Of a DNA stretch of 64,000 nt, positions 50,603 through 58,898 are shown in pieces. A program made the position numbers and the translations under genes. Positions within the stretch are counted from its first letter, which is position 1; every line of letters begins with the position of its first letter. The notes under the pieces were generated by a model. That model was given only the letters and a program-made list of their open reading frames with translations. It was not told the origin of the DNA and did not search any database. The stretch comes from Spirosoma agri (GTDB lineage Bacteria; Bacteroidota; Bacteroidia; Cytophagales; Spirosomataceae): NCBI RefSeq assembly GCF_010747415.1, contig NZ_JAAGNZ010000001.1, positions 3,658,001 through 3,722,000 on the forward strand, written 5' to 3'.

Positions 50603-51244
50603 ATGGCCCTACTCCAGCTCTCCGCTATCAAGCAACTCCAAAAAAGCATCACCCGCCAGAAACAGGCCGTCAGTAGCCATTGCTTTAACTGGCCGTCTGA
50701 TCAGGCCATAGCGCCGGACCTGTTCATCCGGATCAGTAAAGCCGAGCTACAGGTCGCTAACTTAGTATCCCAACTGGCGTTGCTTTACCAAGCCTGTCTG
50801 GCACTCGCCCAGGACAGGGTCATCGACGAGCCGTGGTCTTTTGAGGAGGAGCCGCCAATCGATCCCCTGGCTGGCATCCGCTTTGTGTTCCACGCTCAAA
50901 CCGAGTGTGATTTGCCCCCCACCATTGAGCAGTACAAAGAACTCCATGAACTGGCTATGACCTACAGCCAGTTCCAGAAAGCCCGGCGGCAACTCGTGCA
51001 GGGGGTGACAAGTAGCTATCCTGAATTGACGGACCGGGGCGAGCTTAAACTCATACCCAAAAGGTCACTGACTCTCGCAGCCTGGGCCCAAAAAGAGTAT
51101 CAGCAGGAAATTGCCGATATTGACGTTGACTACTGCTTAGGGGGTTACAATCAATTCTATCAGCAGAGTATGACCCTTCTGCAAGCGAACACCGATGGCC
51201 AGCGAACAGCCCTAAGTATCTTACAATTGATCAAACTACACTAA
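50603..51244 (+). CDS. Hypothetical protein (213 aa)
   Basis: The protein starts MALLQLSAIKQLQKSITRQK and is mostly helical, with EEEPPIDPLAGIRF and KELHELAMTYSQFQKARRQL. There is no signal peptide. It converges on the Toprim gene with a 15-nt gap. No family recognised. Confidence 0.65.
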   Translation: MALLQLSAIKQLQKSITRQKQAVSSHCFNWPSDQAIAPDLFIRISKAELQVANLVSQLALLYQACLALAQDRVIDEPWSFEEEPPIDPLAGIRFVFHAQTECDLPPTIEQYKELHELAMTYSQFQKARRQLVQGVTSSYPELTDRGELKLIPKRSLTLAAWAQKEYQQEIADIDVDYCLGGYNQFYQQSMTLLQANTDGQRTALSILQLIKLH

Positions 51245-51259
51245 ATAGGAAGGCTTTCA

Positions 51260-52624
51260 TTAATTAATTTCCTGCCTTAAGTCCTCATTGAAGTCTTTGT
51301 TCAATGACTTGATGATTTGAACGCGCTGATTGAGCCGGGTCAGTTCCAGCAGGCTTGTACAAACGGCTGACAGCGGAGCGATCGCTTCCGGAATAACCAG
51401 ATCAAACTGCCCGTTGGTATCCACAACCATAAGGAGCTGGCTCTCCCCCGAGTCGGTCGTTATTGGCGAACCCATCCGAACGCCATTGTTATAGGTAGCG
51501 ATCCGGTCAAGTAGCGCCTCCCGCAGCGGCCAGTATCGTTCCTGGGCCGGAAGGCGATAACCGATCCGGCCAGGGCCAACGGCGGTCGGGCGGATTGGCA
51601 ATTGAATCGCGATGAGTTGCTGAATGAATTGCAGATCGAACAGATGCCCTTTGGTATCGTTGTCGAAAGCCAGGTTGATTCGCCAGGCGGGTGATTTTTT
51701 AAACGAGTCAATGTACCGGGTGATGGTATCGACCTGCTGGGGAGTAAGCTGCCCCCCGGTGGAAAAATAGACCGAATTAATTGTATCATCTCCCCGCCTG
51801 GTCCGCAACTGCTTGTGCGAAAGCGCATCGATAGCGCTCTCCAGGACGAAAAACTGCTCCGCTATCGGCACCGGATTCGACAGAAACACACTGTTGAGCC
51901 GATCACTACCGGGCGCATGCAGCTTTACCTGCTCATTGCGAAGTTCCAGTCCCGTCACGTCCGCTGACAGGCCATTGTAGTACGGAAACGCCACGTTCGT
52001 AAACTGGATGTACTGCCGCTGGGGATGCGCCTTTACCGTTGGGAACTGTTCGGCGTGGCCCCCTTTCGGATCATAATAGGTAACCTGGGAAACCACTTTA
52101 CCCGCAAACTCAGGACTATTGATCGTTTCGGGAGAAATTTGCCGCTTGATGAGGTAGTTCTCGTTCTCCAGCGGTCGGATATCAAACAACGCTACATCAA
52201 AGGCCTCCTTTGGTTTATCATCGGGCAACCGGACCGCCATTTGCGGATTGCGGACAATCAATTCAGCGTCGACCTGGAGGTAGCTGTAAAGGACACTGGT
52301 TATGTTTTTGAACTCATTGTCAGCCGGTTGATTGAACTGACTAAAAACCGTTACCAGTCGATTCCGGATAAAGTCAATGATCGTACCCGAGTCGGCAAAG
52401 TCACCGGCGCGCTGATAGACCTGTTGGGCAGGATTTCGGGGATTTTTGATGACAATTCGATCCTGATAAGCGGTGTGTTCCAGTACCGGCCGACTATGCC
52501 CTTTGTTGGGTTGCAGCTCGTACCCATAATGCAAAGCCAGTTCGATAATCGAGACGGTAGCCCGAAGTTCCTGAACAGGAATCAGATTGGGAAAGCGCTT
52601 CCGGAGTTCATCGAGCTTTGTCAT
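51260..52624 (-). CDS. Toprim-domain protein (primase-like, mobile-element type)
   Basis: The 454-aa protein has an N-terminal domain with IIELALHYGYELQP and GTIIDFIRNRL, which resembles the zinc-binding part of mobile-element primases but lacks its cysteines. A Toprim-like core follows: FVLESAIDAL with E262 and D266, and LAFDNDTKGH with D321 and D323. It should act in DNA priming or nicking. Similar proteins are known from Bacteroidota mobilisable elements. It is transcribed against the early genes and is far from them. Confidence 0.75.
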   Translation of the reverse strand: MTKLDELRKRFPNLIPVQELRATVSIIELALHYGYELQPNKGHSRPVLEHTAYQDRIVIKNPRNPAQQVYQRAGDFADSGTIIDFIRNRLVTVFSQFNQPADNEFKNITSVLYSYLQVDAELIVRNPQMAVRLPDDKPKEAFDVALFDIRPLENENYLIKRQISPETINSPEFAGKVVSQVTYYDPKGGHAEQFPTVKAHPQRQYIQFTNVAFPYYNGLSADVTGLELRNEQVKLHAPGSDRLNSVFLSNPVPIAEQFFVLESAIDALSHKQLRTRRGDDTINSVYFSTGGQLTPQQVDTITRYIDSFKKSPAWRINLAFDNDTKGHLFDLQFIQQLIAIQLPIRPTAVGPGRIGYRLPAQERYWPLREALLDRIATYNNGVRMGSPITTDSGESQLLMVVDTNGQFDLVIPEAIAPLSAVCTSLLELTRLNQRVQIIKSLNKDFNEDLRQEIN

Positions 52625-52829
52625 TAGTCAAAGTAAGGCATTTTAGCCGATACGCCAGACTTATACAACCCGTGATTCAGGCCGGGCTGTGCTTCAACCC
52701 GGCATTGGCACCATTACCGACCTGAAGTATCTGTTGATGCTGATCAATTACCAGTATCAGAGCACGGTTGAGCCCAGCCCCAACCCGATGAATTAGGGGG
52801 CTATCTTCCAAACAGCCGGCATACCTTCG

Positions 52830-53105
52830 TTAGCCGACGGTTCCCTCTAGTTTGAAGAACCGGCCAAAGGACGTTAGACTAATGTTGAGAAACAGGCCAA
52901 AGTGGCCGCTTTCCATCAAGTCCAGATAGATTCGCTGATGATCTTTATCCACACTGATCACAAAGCCTTTGGTGCCTACCCGAATAATACCCGGACTGGC
53001 CGAGGAAGTGATCTGAATGATTCCTTTCGAAATGTAATCGGCATTTAGGCGAATCTCAGCCGTGGAAACCACCCGGTCGCTGGCTTTAAATGGTCGTAAC
53101 GTCAT
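52830..53105 (-). CDS. Hypothetical small beta-rich protein (91 aa)
   Basis: It starts MTLRPFKASDRVVSTAEIRL and is rich in beta strands (GIIRVGTKGFVISVDKDHQR), possibly a small SH3-like barrel. It stands between the Toprim gene and the lysis terminator. No family recognised. Confidence 0.6.
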   Translation of the reverse strand: MTLRPFKASDRVVSTAEIRLNADYISKGIIQITSSASPGIIRVGTKGFVISVDKDHQRIYLDLMESGHFGLFLNISLTSFGRFFKLEGTVG

Positions 53106-53201
53106 GATTATGATGCAGATATATTAACTACAAAGCAACTTAGTAACGAAACTACTGTCGATCCATTCGGGGTTCTACGCTAAATATACCGCCTAACAAA
53201 A

Positions 53202-53228
53202 AACCCCGGACCTATCAGCTCCGGGGTT
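53202..53228 (-). terminator. Terminator of the late (lysis) operon
   Basis: AACCCCGGA (53202-53210) pairs with TCCGGGGTT (53220-53228). On the minus strand a T run follows, 22 nt after the lysozyme stop. Confidence 0.8.
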
Positions 53229-53250
53229 TTCCGACTACAAACCTACTTTC

Positions 53251-53703
53251 TTAACTAAAATACAGATTGGCCTCCCGCTCCCGACGAGCTACCAGTACCG
53301 GTAGTTTGACTTTCTCGCCGTTTCTGGTACCGAACACCCACCGGTTAAACTGCTTCCGGATATCAGGATCACGAGGGTTTTTATTAATCACCTTCAGCAG
53401 CGTCGAGCCTCTGAATGCCCCCTCGCCGGCGTTAAAGGCAAAACTGACGCAGGCGTCAAACATCTGCTGCGTGAGCGGCTGAGTAACACACTTATTGACG
53501 CAGGCCTCGAAGCGGTCGAGATCCGAATCGAGCAGCCGCAGCGCTTCGGCCGAGGTGATGGTTTTGCCCATGAACACGTCGGGGCCCGTATGACCGATGC
53601 CAATGGTGGGCACACCCACCTGGTCGCGGTAGGCTTTGAGTTTGCAGCCTTCCTCATTCTTAATGAAGTCGATGCCGCGCACGGAAATTTTGTAGCTATT
53701 CAT
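53251..53703 (-). CDS. Phage lysozyme (GH24, T4 lysozyme/RrrD type)
   Basis: The 150-aa protein has the family core IKNEEGCKLKAYRDQVGVPT followed by IGIGHT, giving the catalytic triad E18, D27 and T33. It cuts peptidoglycan glycosidic bonds to release phage. It has no signal peptide, so it needs a holin to cross the membrane. It is the last gene of the leftward late run and is followed by a terminator. Confidence 0.93.
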   Translation of the reverse strand: MNSYKISVRGIDFIKNEEGCKLKAYRDQVGVPTIGIGHTGPDVFMGKTITSAEALRLLDSDLDRFEACVNKCVTQPLTQQMFDACVSFAFNAGEGAFRGSTLLKVINKNPRDPDIRKQFNRWVFGTRNGEKVKLPVLVARREREANLYFS

Positions 53704-53849
53704 ACAAGTTACGCTAGTTTACGGTAGAACTTTTATGTGATTGTGTGCGTGTCTGTGTGCATTACCGGCTAGGCCAACTAGCTCATAAACAGCGCGCTCT
53801 TACTTGCCTGGGATCGTGACGGTTATGTGACTGTGCGGCTTGTGGGCGG

Positions 53850-54281
53850 TTAAAACTTTTCCAGTACTGACTTGATCCACCGCTTGCGGCCCCAGCCCAA
53901 CAGGCGCGTACGCAGCAGCTCACTCTCCAGTTCCGATCGCAGTTCTTTGATCTGCCCGTTCGATTCGACGAGCGCCTGGCCAACCTGGCGCTCCCGGCCG
54001 CTGGCGGTCGTCAGCTTGGCGTTGGCCTGATCCTGCAAGGCCTTGATGCGGGCGTCTTTCTCCTGGATCAGATCGCGGCCGGCCAGCCTAGTCTGTTGCA
54101 ATAGACTCACCGACTCGTTGTATTTGCTGGTCATCTGCTCCAGCTGCTGTTTGTAGGTAATGGCCTGCGTGCAGCAGTCGGGTATGGGTACAGGTTGCCC
54201 CTGGGCGACGAGGGCCGACCAGACCAGCAGGGCCAGCACGGCCGTCAGCCCCGCGATGATTTTTTCGGTTTGGTTTTTCAT
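53850..54281 (-). CDS. Membrane-anchored coiled-coil protein (spanin-like)
   Basis: The ATG at 54281 gives 143 residues with one TM helix (about 9-28), then a periplasmic coiled coil with Gln/Lys/Glu repeats (EQMTSKYNESVSLLQQTRLA). This is the layout of an inner-membrane spanin (Rz-like) or a related lysis protein. It overlaps the upstream small membrane gene by ATGA. Confidence 0.6.
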   Translation of the reverse strand: MKNQTEKIIAGLTAVLALLVWSALVAQGQPVPIPDCCTQAITYKQQLEQMTSKYNESVSLLQQTRLAGRDLIQEKDARIKALQDQANAKLTTASGRERQVGQALVESNGQIKELRSELESELLRTRLLGWGRKRWIKSVLEKF

Positions 54282-54508
54282 GGGTTGATCTGGTTTAGGG
54301 AGTCCCACCGGGCTTTGGCGGATTGTTCGCTCGGCCGGGGGGCGGTAAACACCGAGTCGGGCCGGGTTTCGCCCAGCACGTAGACGGTCTTTTTCTGCCG
54401 GTACTGTTGGTAGAAGCCCCGGCCGATCAGGCCCAGGGCCGTCAGGGTGAAGGCGAGCAGCAGCAGCTTCAGCCCGTTCTTTTTGAGGTATGACTTTACT
54501 TGATCCAT
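54278..54508 (-). CDS. Small single-TM protein (76 aa) in lysis cassette
   Basis: The protein starts MDQVKSYLKKNGLKLLLLAF, with a TM helix at about 12-30 and a basic/Pro-rich tail. It overlaps both neighbours, so the lysis genes are translationally coupled. A holin, antiholin or spanin partner role is possible. Confidence 0.55.
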   Translation of the reverse strand: MDQVKSYLKKNGLKLLLLAFTLTALGLIGRGFYQQYRQKKTVYVLGETRPDSVFTAPRPSEQSAKARWDSLNQINP

Positions 54509-54957
54509 TTGTCAAAGGTTTGTTCCATCCGCACTTTCATGCCCGCCAGCGTCTCCTTGATATCCTGCGCCATCTCCTTGGTTTCGGTTACCTCTTCGCC
54601 CAGCTTGGCCACCTTTTCCGACAGCTGGCGGGCGTGGTTCTCGGTTTGCAGCTCCAGCTTGGTGGTGCGCTCGGCGATGTGCTCGCGCCAGGTCTGCCAC
54701 TCGCGCAGGTTGGCCTGGTAGGTGGTCTTGTGCTCAGCCAGGTTATCGGCAATCGCCTTCAGCTTGGCTTCTTCGTATTGTTCGGCCTTTTCGGCGGGTC
54801 GGGTAAACAGGGAGCGAAACAAGTAGCCGGCCAGGGCCGACACCAAGGCCGCAATGCCGGTTTGCACCAGGGCGGCCGCGCCCCCGCCCGAATCGGACGC
54901 AATGGCGATGTTGGCCGGCTTGTCGACGTGTTGCAGCAGCAGAAAAAAAAGTGTCAT
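54496..54957 (-). CDS. Membrane and coiled-coil protein (153 aa) in lysis cassette
   Basis: It has an N-terminal TM region (about 28-48, VQTGIAALVSALAGYLFRSL) and a long charged coiled coil to the end. It may be a holin-like or spanin-like protein. It overlaps the next gene by 13 nt. Confidence 0.55.
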   Translation of the reverse strand: MTLFFLLLQHVDKPANIAIASDSGGGAAALVQTGIAALVSALAGYLFRSLFTRPAEKAEQYEEAKLKAIADNLAEHKTTYQANLREWQTWREHIAERTTKLELQTENHARQLSEKVAKLGEEVTETKEMAQDIKETLAGMKVRMEQTFDKWIK

Positions 54958-54985
54958 TCGTTCAGTACAGTTACGGAGGTAGTGG

Positions 54986-55249
54986 TTAATTGGTAAGGGG
55001 GTTTTCGATCTTGGCGATCGAGACCAGGTAGGTCAGTAGTTCTCGGATCGCCTGCGAGGAAGCCCCCACAATGAAGGCCGCTACGGGGATTAGCCAGTCC
55101 ATTTTCTGACTCGACAAATGGTTGCTGAAGGCCGAGATGCCGGCTCCGGAGATAGAAGTGGTTGACAGCCGGTCGAGTACGCGGTTGATCGCGTTCATCG
55201 TCGCGATCGTCCGGCGGTCGAACTGGAGTAATTTGGGGGTTGTGTCCAT
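54986..55249 (-). CDS. Holin-like membrane protein (87 aa)
   Basis: Two weak hydrophobic segments occur, around 33-44 and 51-75 (WLIPVAAFIVGASSQAIREL). Small size, membrane character and the lysis-gene setting suggest a holin. No family match could be made by reading. Confidence 0.5.
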   Translation of the reverse strand: MDTTPKLLQFDRRTIATMNAINRVLDRLSTTSISGAGISAFSNHLSSQKMDWLIPVAAFIVGASSQAIRELLTYLVSIAKIENPLTN

Positions 55250-55289
55250 GGTTACGTTACGGTATTTTATTTACGGTTTTACAAAAGCG

Positions 55290-55297
55290 TATCTTTG
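55290..55297 (+). promoter_or_regulatory. -7 element of the antisense peptide gene
   Basis: TATCTTTG fits TAnnTTTG, 7 nt before the ATG at 55305. This distance predicts a leaderless or nearly leaderless mRNA. No strong -33 TTG is seen. Confidence 0.45.
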
Positions 55298-55304
55298 GGG
55301 CACC

Positions 55305-55409
55305 ATGAGTAAAAAGTCATTTCCCTTTCCCGGTCCCTGGACACTGGTGGCGTTGGTCAGCGGCTATCTGTTTTATTTGGCCGTGAAGTGGCTTATCGGG
55401 CTGTTTTAG
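55305..55409 (+). CDS. 34-aa single-TM peptide on the opposite strand to the late genes
   Basis: The peptide MSKKSFPFPGPWTLVALVSG continues as a hydrophobic helix to its end. It is read against the late operon and has its own promoter element. Its shape fits small membrane toxins or superinfection-exclusion peptides. It is the only rightward gene in the late region. Confidence 0.45.
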   Translation: MSKKSFPFPGPWTLVALVSGYLFYLAVKWLIGLF

Positions 55410-55421
55410 CTGCTAGACTTT

Positions 55422-55853
55422 CTAGTCGATGTAGGCGATCCAGCAGATATTGAGATTGGTCAGCACGGATATACCGTTGATCTTGATATAAATATTGGTG
55501 CTGTCTGCCGTCCAGCTGGTGCCAAGCGACAAGGGCGTATTATACTGAAACGAGTACTGGACATTGACGGGCGTTGCGCTTAGCCCGTGCGGAATCGTGA
55601 AGCTCTGCGTACCGATCGCCAGCGTCAGCACGGTAAACACCCCTCTGGCCTGAGTGAGCGGCTCGGACTTTACCCACCGGCCCACCGGCCAGCTGCCGAT
55701 CACTTTCTTGCCGTCGTCAGTCCCTGTCGACAAATCATCCCAGAAAAACAGGCCACCCATTTTATCATTCATGACAACCCCATACCGGACGATGGCAAAG
55801 CTGGAGGAGGTTCCTTTTTGCGCCCGGAGCGCGGTTAAGTTTTCAAAGCGCAT
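55422..55853 (-). CDS. Hypothetical tail-region protein (143 aa)
   Basis: The protein is beta-rich (FAIVRYGVVMNDKMGGLFFW, QSFTIPHGLSATPVNVQYSF). The second part resembles the C-terminal domain of the next protein (TFTVAHSLGFTPSFVAVHPN; both have a SF/TF-x-x-xHxL-x-x-TP pattern). It has no signal peptide, unlike its neighbours. It may be a tail-tip or fibre end domain. Confidence 0.6.
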   Translation of the reverse strand: MRFENLTALRAQKGTSSSFAIVRYGVVMNDKMGGLFFWDDLSTGTDDGKKVIGSWPVGRWVKSEPLTQARGVFTVLTLAIGTQSFTIPHGLSATPVNVQYSFQYNTPLSLGTSWTADSTNIYIKINGISVLTNLNICWIAYID

Positions 55854-56287
55854 CAGCGTAGCTCGATTGAATAGATGAGGTTATTACTGCCCGGTACCGG
55901 TGCGGTCGTGTAGTAGATCGTTACGTTGGTAGCGTCCACAGTATAGTAGCGGATATTGGCCGCGTCGTTGCTGTTGGGATGGACGGCCACAAAGCTTGGC
56001 GTAAAACCCAGGCTGTGGGCGACGGTAAAGGTGGTTTGATTGCCCGTACCGGACAGCGACGCACTCAGCGGATAGGTACCAAACGGTTTACCATTGACGG
56101 TTACATTGTTGCCCGTGATCGACAGGCCCGGTATGCCCAGGTTCGCTTTGGCCGTGGCCACGTTTCCCAGATCGGACAGGTTGGCGCTTTTGGCCATGCC
56201 CCCGATTTGATCGAGCGTCGGCATCGGACCGGGGGTGATTTGGGCGAAACTGGCAGTAGAGACTAGCAGAAACAAAATCGCTTTCAT
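55853..56287 (-). CDS. Tail-fibre-like protein with Sec signal peptide (144 aa)
   Basis: It starts MKAILFLLVSTASFAQ, a clear signal peptide. Residues near 38-52 read LSDLGNVATAKANLG, the trimeric tail-fibre repeat pattern. The C-terminal part is a beta domain shared with the preceding 143-aa protein. A signal peptide on a fibre-like phage protein is unusual. Confidence 0.65.
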   Translation of the reverse strand: MKAILFLLVSTASFAQITPGPMPTLDQIGGMAKSANLSDLGNVATAKANLGIPGLSITGNNVTVNGKPFGTYPLSASLSGTGNQTTFTVAHSLGFTPSFVAVHPNSNDAANIRYYTVDATNVTIYYTTAPVPGSNNLIYSIELR

Positions 56288-56294
56288 GGTCTCG

Positions 56295-58307
56295 CTAGTT
56301 TGGTGTAACCGCCAGCCCTACTACGCCTGTCGCTTGGCTGGTTGCAGAGGTGATAACAAACTCATAGATCTGGCCAGCACCCACAGTGCTTGGATTGCCA
56401 GTAGTCAGCGTGGCACTTCCCTGATTTGCCGGTATAGTGATTGTCCCTATCAGCGTGTTAGTGGGGTAGGTCTTGTTGTATACATCGACCGTTACGGATT
56501 GTGCGATTGGCTCTGTAAGGAAAATGCTTAGTGTTGCTCCGTCCGCCATTGTTAAAGGGCAGTGGACAAATCCACGATTGTTCTGCGCATGTGGTATAAC
56601 TGATCGTAACGTGAACACAGCTTCATAGGCGCGGGGCGAGGGCTTATCGTCGGCAAAGAATAAAGCAGCTGGCTTGCCTACGTAGCTGCTGTAATCGGTA
56701 CTACCCATCCCCGTAGTGCGAACATAGCGAGCGCTAGTCGTACTGCTGCGCGTGGGGTTTCCGGTGCTTAGGCTCACTATGGCGGAGGTTGTGCCACCGA
56801 CCGCGAGTTGACCCGCCTTGAACCCGCCTAGGTACTTGGTCGATAGTCGGGGTGAGTCGCTACTGAACACAAAGTCGATATAGCCCACTCCACCCCCGGC
56901 GATGGTGCCTACGTAGTACTCTTTGCTATTTTTTACTTGCGTATCGACATAACTATCATTTGCAATGAAGCTAAACGTATTGTCCTGATAGATTTCGATT
57001 GTGTTGCCGCCCGTAGCCTGCATTGCCCCCGTGGGACTCACGCCTGTCAGCCGGGTATTTGCTCCCGACACACTTGCTGCATAGTTAGAAAAATACTGCG
57101 CTGCTTTCGAATTAATGACAACATAAATCGCCTTTTGTCCCGTTGCGGCAGTGAACGCTGTTAGGCTCATTCCCAAATCCACATAATTGCTGCCAATGCC
57201 AACCAGTTTGAGGTCTGCTACCTTTTTGTAGCGAACATCGCCCCGGAAATAGCCAGGGTAATAATCCCACACATTGCCACCCAGGTTAGTTACTTTGAGT
57301 TCAGCATCGTACTTTTTTGCCTGGTTAATCAGCGTAGACGGTGGGACCAGAAATTCAGCAAAGGCACTCGCTCTGGCACTGTATCCCGCGCCGGACGGGT
57401 GAACCAGATCGCCCAGCAAGGGAAGTTGTGTACCTGCCGTTAATGTTGTGGTGGACTGGCCAAATACCCTATCCCAGGTATCGAATAGGCGAACCCCAGA
57501 AAAGTCGTTACGTACAGCGAGATACCCATTCCGTAGGCCCTGATTCCATTTTTCGACAAGTGCCTGATCCGTTGGTAAATCCTGCCCAAAGTTGGGATAC
57601 GCTGTTGAACTTGGAAATCCCTGCCCAGCCGTGAAGGGTCGCGCCGTCATCGGGTTAGGCGTGCGCAAGATGATCTTGTCTTTTGGATAGGCTTTCTGAA
57701 TGCGCGTGATGGCGGTACGTAGGCGTTGTGCGATGTAATCGCTTATCTGGGCCTGCGTCAGGTTACCCGTAGCGGCATACAGAATTAGGTCGTTGATGCC
57801 GTAACAAACCACCCAGCATACCTTATCGGCTTTACCAGCCCGCCAGTTGAGTTGCGTAGCGAGTGAGGTGGCCCCGCTTGGTTTGTGCCCGTAGTAATCC
57901 CACTGATTGATACCCGCATTCGTGGTCACAATGGTAGGGGGCGTAGCTGCGGCCCCGGTTAGCCAGTCGTCCAGGCGGTGTCCGGAAGCCCCAAAACTGA
58001 CCGTCCCGACGACACGCTCCAAAACTTCGCCCGGCTTGCGCAGTTCGGTAAGCCGATCGAATCCGTACCCCGAACCCTGGTCCTGCTCGGTGGTGGAGTC
58101 GCCACTAAAAAGAAACAGCACATTGTCGGGCGAGAAATCACCCAGCCCGCCCACCGAAACGATATTCAACGCATCCGCCACCATGACCGATTCGCTGCCC
58201 GTGCCCGTTGGTGTGTACGAGGTAGTACCACTACCGCCACTGGGTTTATACACCTGCGCCTGCACCAATCCTGCGCAGAGCAGTAAAAAAACGAGTATCT
58301 TCTTCAT
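56295..58307 (-). CDS. Secreted SGNH/GDSL hydrolase (esterase), tail region
   Basis: The 670-aa protein has a signal peptide ending VQAQ. The SGNH motif blocks are present: GDS at 69-71, G170 with N172/D173 in YGIND, and D300-x-x-H303 in GDLVHPSGAGY. These give the catalytic Ser-Asp-His set and oxyanion residues. Beta-rich C-terminal domains follow. It would remove acyl or acetyl groups from a glycan. In a phage this fits surface-polysaccharide de-esterification, but the signal peptide points to export by the host. Confidence 0.82.
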   Translation of the reverse strand: MKKILVFLLLCAGLVQAQVYKPSGGSGTTSYTPTGTGSESVMVADALNIVSVGGLGDFSPDNVLFLFSGDSTTEQDQGSGYGFDRLTELRKPGEVLERVVGTVSFGASGHRLDDWLTGAAATPPTIVTTNAGINQWDYYGHKPSGATSLATQLNWRAGKADKVCWVVCYGINDLILYAATGNLTQAQISDYIAQRLRTAITRIQKAYPKDKIILRTPNPMTARPFTAGQGFPSSTAYPNFGQDLPTDQALVEKWNQGLRNGYLAVRNDFSGVRLFDTWDRVFGQSTTTLTAGTQLPLLGDLVHPSGAGYSARASAFAEFLVPPSTLINQAKKYDAELKVTNLGGNVWDYYPGYFRGDVRYKKVADLKLVGIGSNYVDLGMSLTAFTAATGQKAIYVVINSKAAQYFSNYAASVSGANTRLTGVSPTGAMQATGGNTIEIYQDNTFSFIANDSYVDTQVKNSKEYYVGTIAGGGVGYIDFVFSSDSPRLSTKYLGGFKAGQLAVGGTTSAIVSLSTGNPTRSSTTSARYVRTTGMGSTDYSSYVGKPAALFFADDKPSPRAYEAVFTLRSVIPHAQNNRGFVHCPLTMADGATLSIFLTEPIAQSVTVDVYNKTYPTNTLIGTITIPANQGSATLTTGNPSTVGAGQIYEFVITSATSQATGVVGLAVTPN

Positions 58308-58313
58308 AGGTTG

Positions 58314-58874
58314 TTAGCGGGTTCCAATGATTAAAAATGTGTTGCCAGCGCCGGGATCATAGGTGATCGCTCCATGTTTGATGCCTGGAATAGCAGGAAA
58401 CGTAAAGCCCGTTTGAGCCGCCAAGGGTTGTCCCATCAGGGTTCCGCTGGTGGTGCCGTTGTTGAATACACTCACGAAGTAGGCTCCGGCTGCTATTGTA
58501 CCGGCGGTCGTGGCCGGCGTGTTAAAATCAGTACCAGTTGTGGTTGTGATCGTGACGTTACCGCCCCCACCGCCGCCCGACGCGGGAATAGCCGCTTCGT
58601 AGTTGGCCAGCGCGGTCGCCACCGTGGTGCCCCAGGCGCTGCCATCCGCCTTTTGAAAGTTGGCCACCTCGTAGGGAAACGAGTAGCCGCCGACGCGCAC
58701 GTTGATGCTGCTGCCGGCTGCGGTCACGGCGATATCGCCCGGGGCGAACGTGCCACTGATAGAGGTGCCCCGCACGCCGACCTGATCGCCGACGCGGTAG
58801 AGTTTGATAATGTTCTGCCCGAAGCCGATGCTGGCCAGCAGGCACAAGAGGGGAATTAACAGGAGTCGTTTCAT
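58314..58874 (-). CDS. Secreted hypothetical tail-region protein (186 aa)
   Basis: The signal peptide ends LLASIGFGQ. The mature part is beta-rich, with a poly-Gly stretch (ASGGGGGGNV near 98-107) separating two domains. The first (VRGTSISGTFAPGDIAVTAA) is a small beta fold. It lies between two larger secreted proteins in the same operon. No family recognised. Confidence 0.65.
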   Translation of the reverse strand: MKRLLLIPLLCLLASIGFGQNIIKLYRVGDQVGVRGTSISGTFAPGDIAVTAAGSSINVRVGGYSFPYEVANFQKADGSAWGTTVATALANYEAAIPASGGGGGGNVTITTTTGTDFNTPATTAGTIAAGAYFVSVFNNGTTSGTLMGQPLAAQTGFTFPAIPGIKHGAITYDPGAGNTFLIIGTR

Positions 58875-58898
58875 GGTATACAGGGGGATTAATTAAGA

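Noticed and set aside
52689..52796. 35-codon frame starting at GTG (VLQPGIGTITDLKYLL...)
   Set aside because: It reads like protein, but is short, lacks a clear start and has no neighbour to support it. Possibly a gene remnant.
54281..54515. N-terminal extension of the spanin-like protein
   Set aside because: The extension is Pro/Arg-rich and overlaps the 76-aa membrane gene in another frame. The ATG at 54281 gives a proper membrane anchor.
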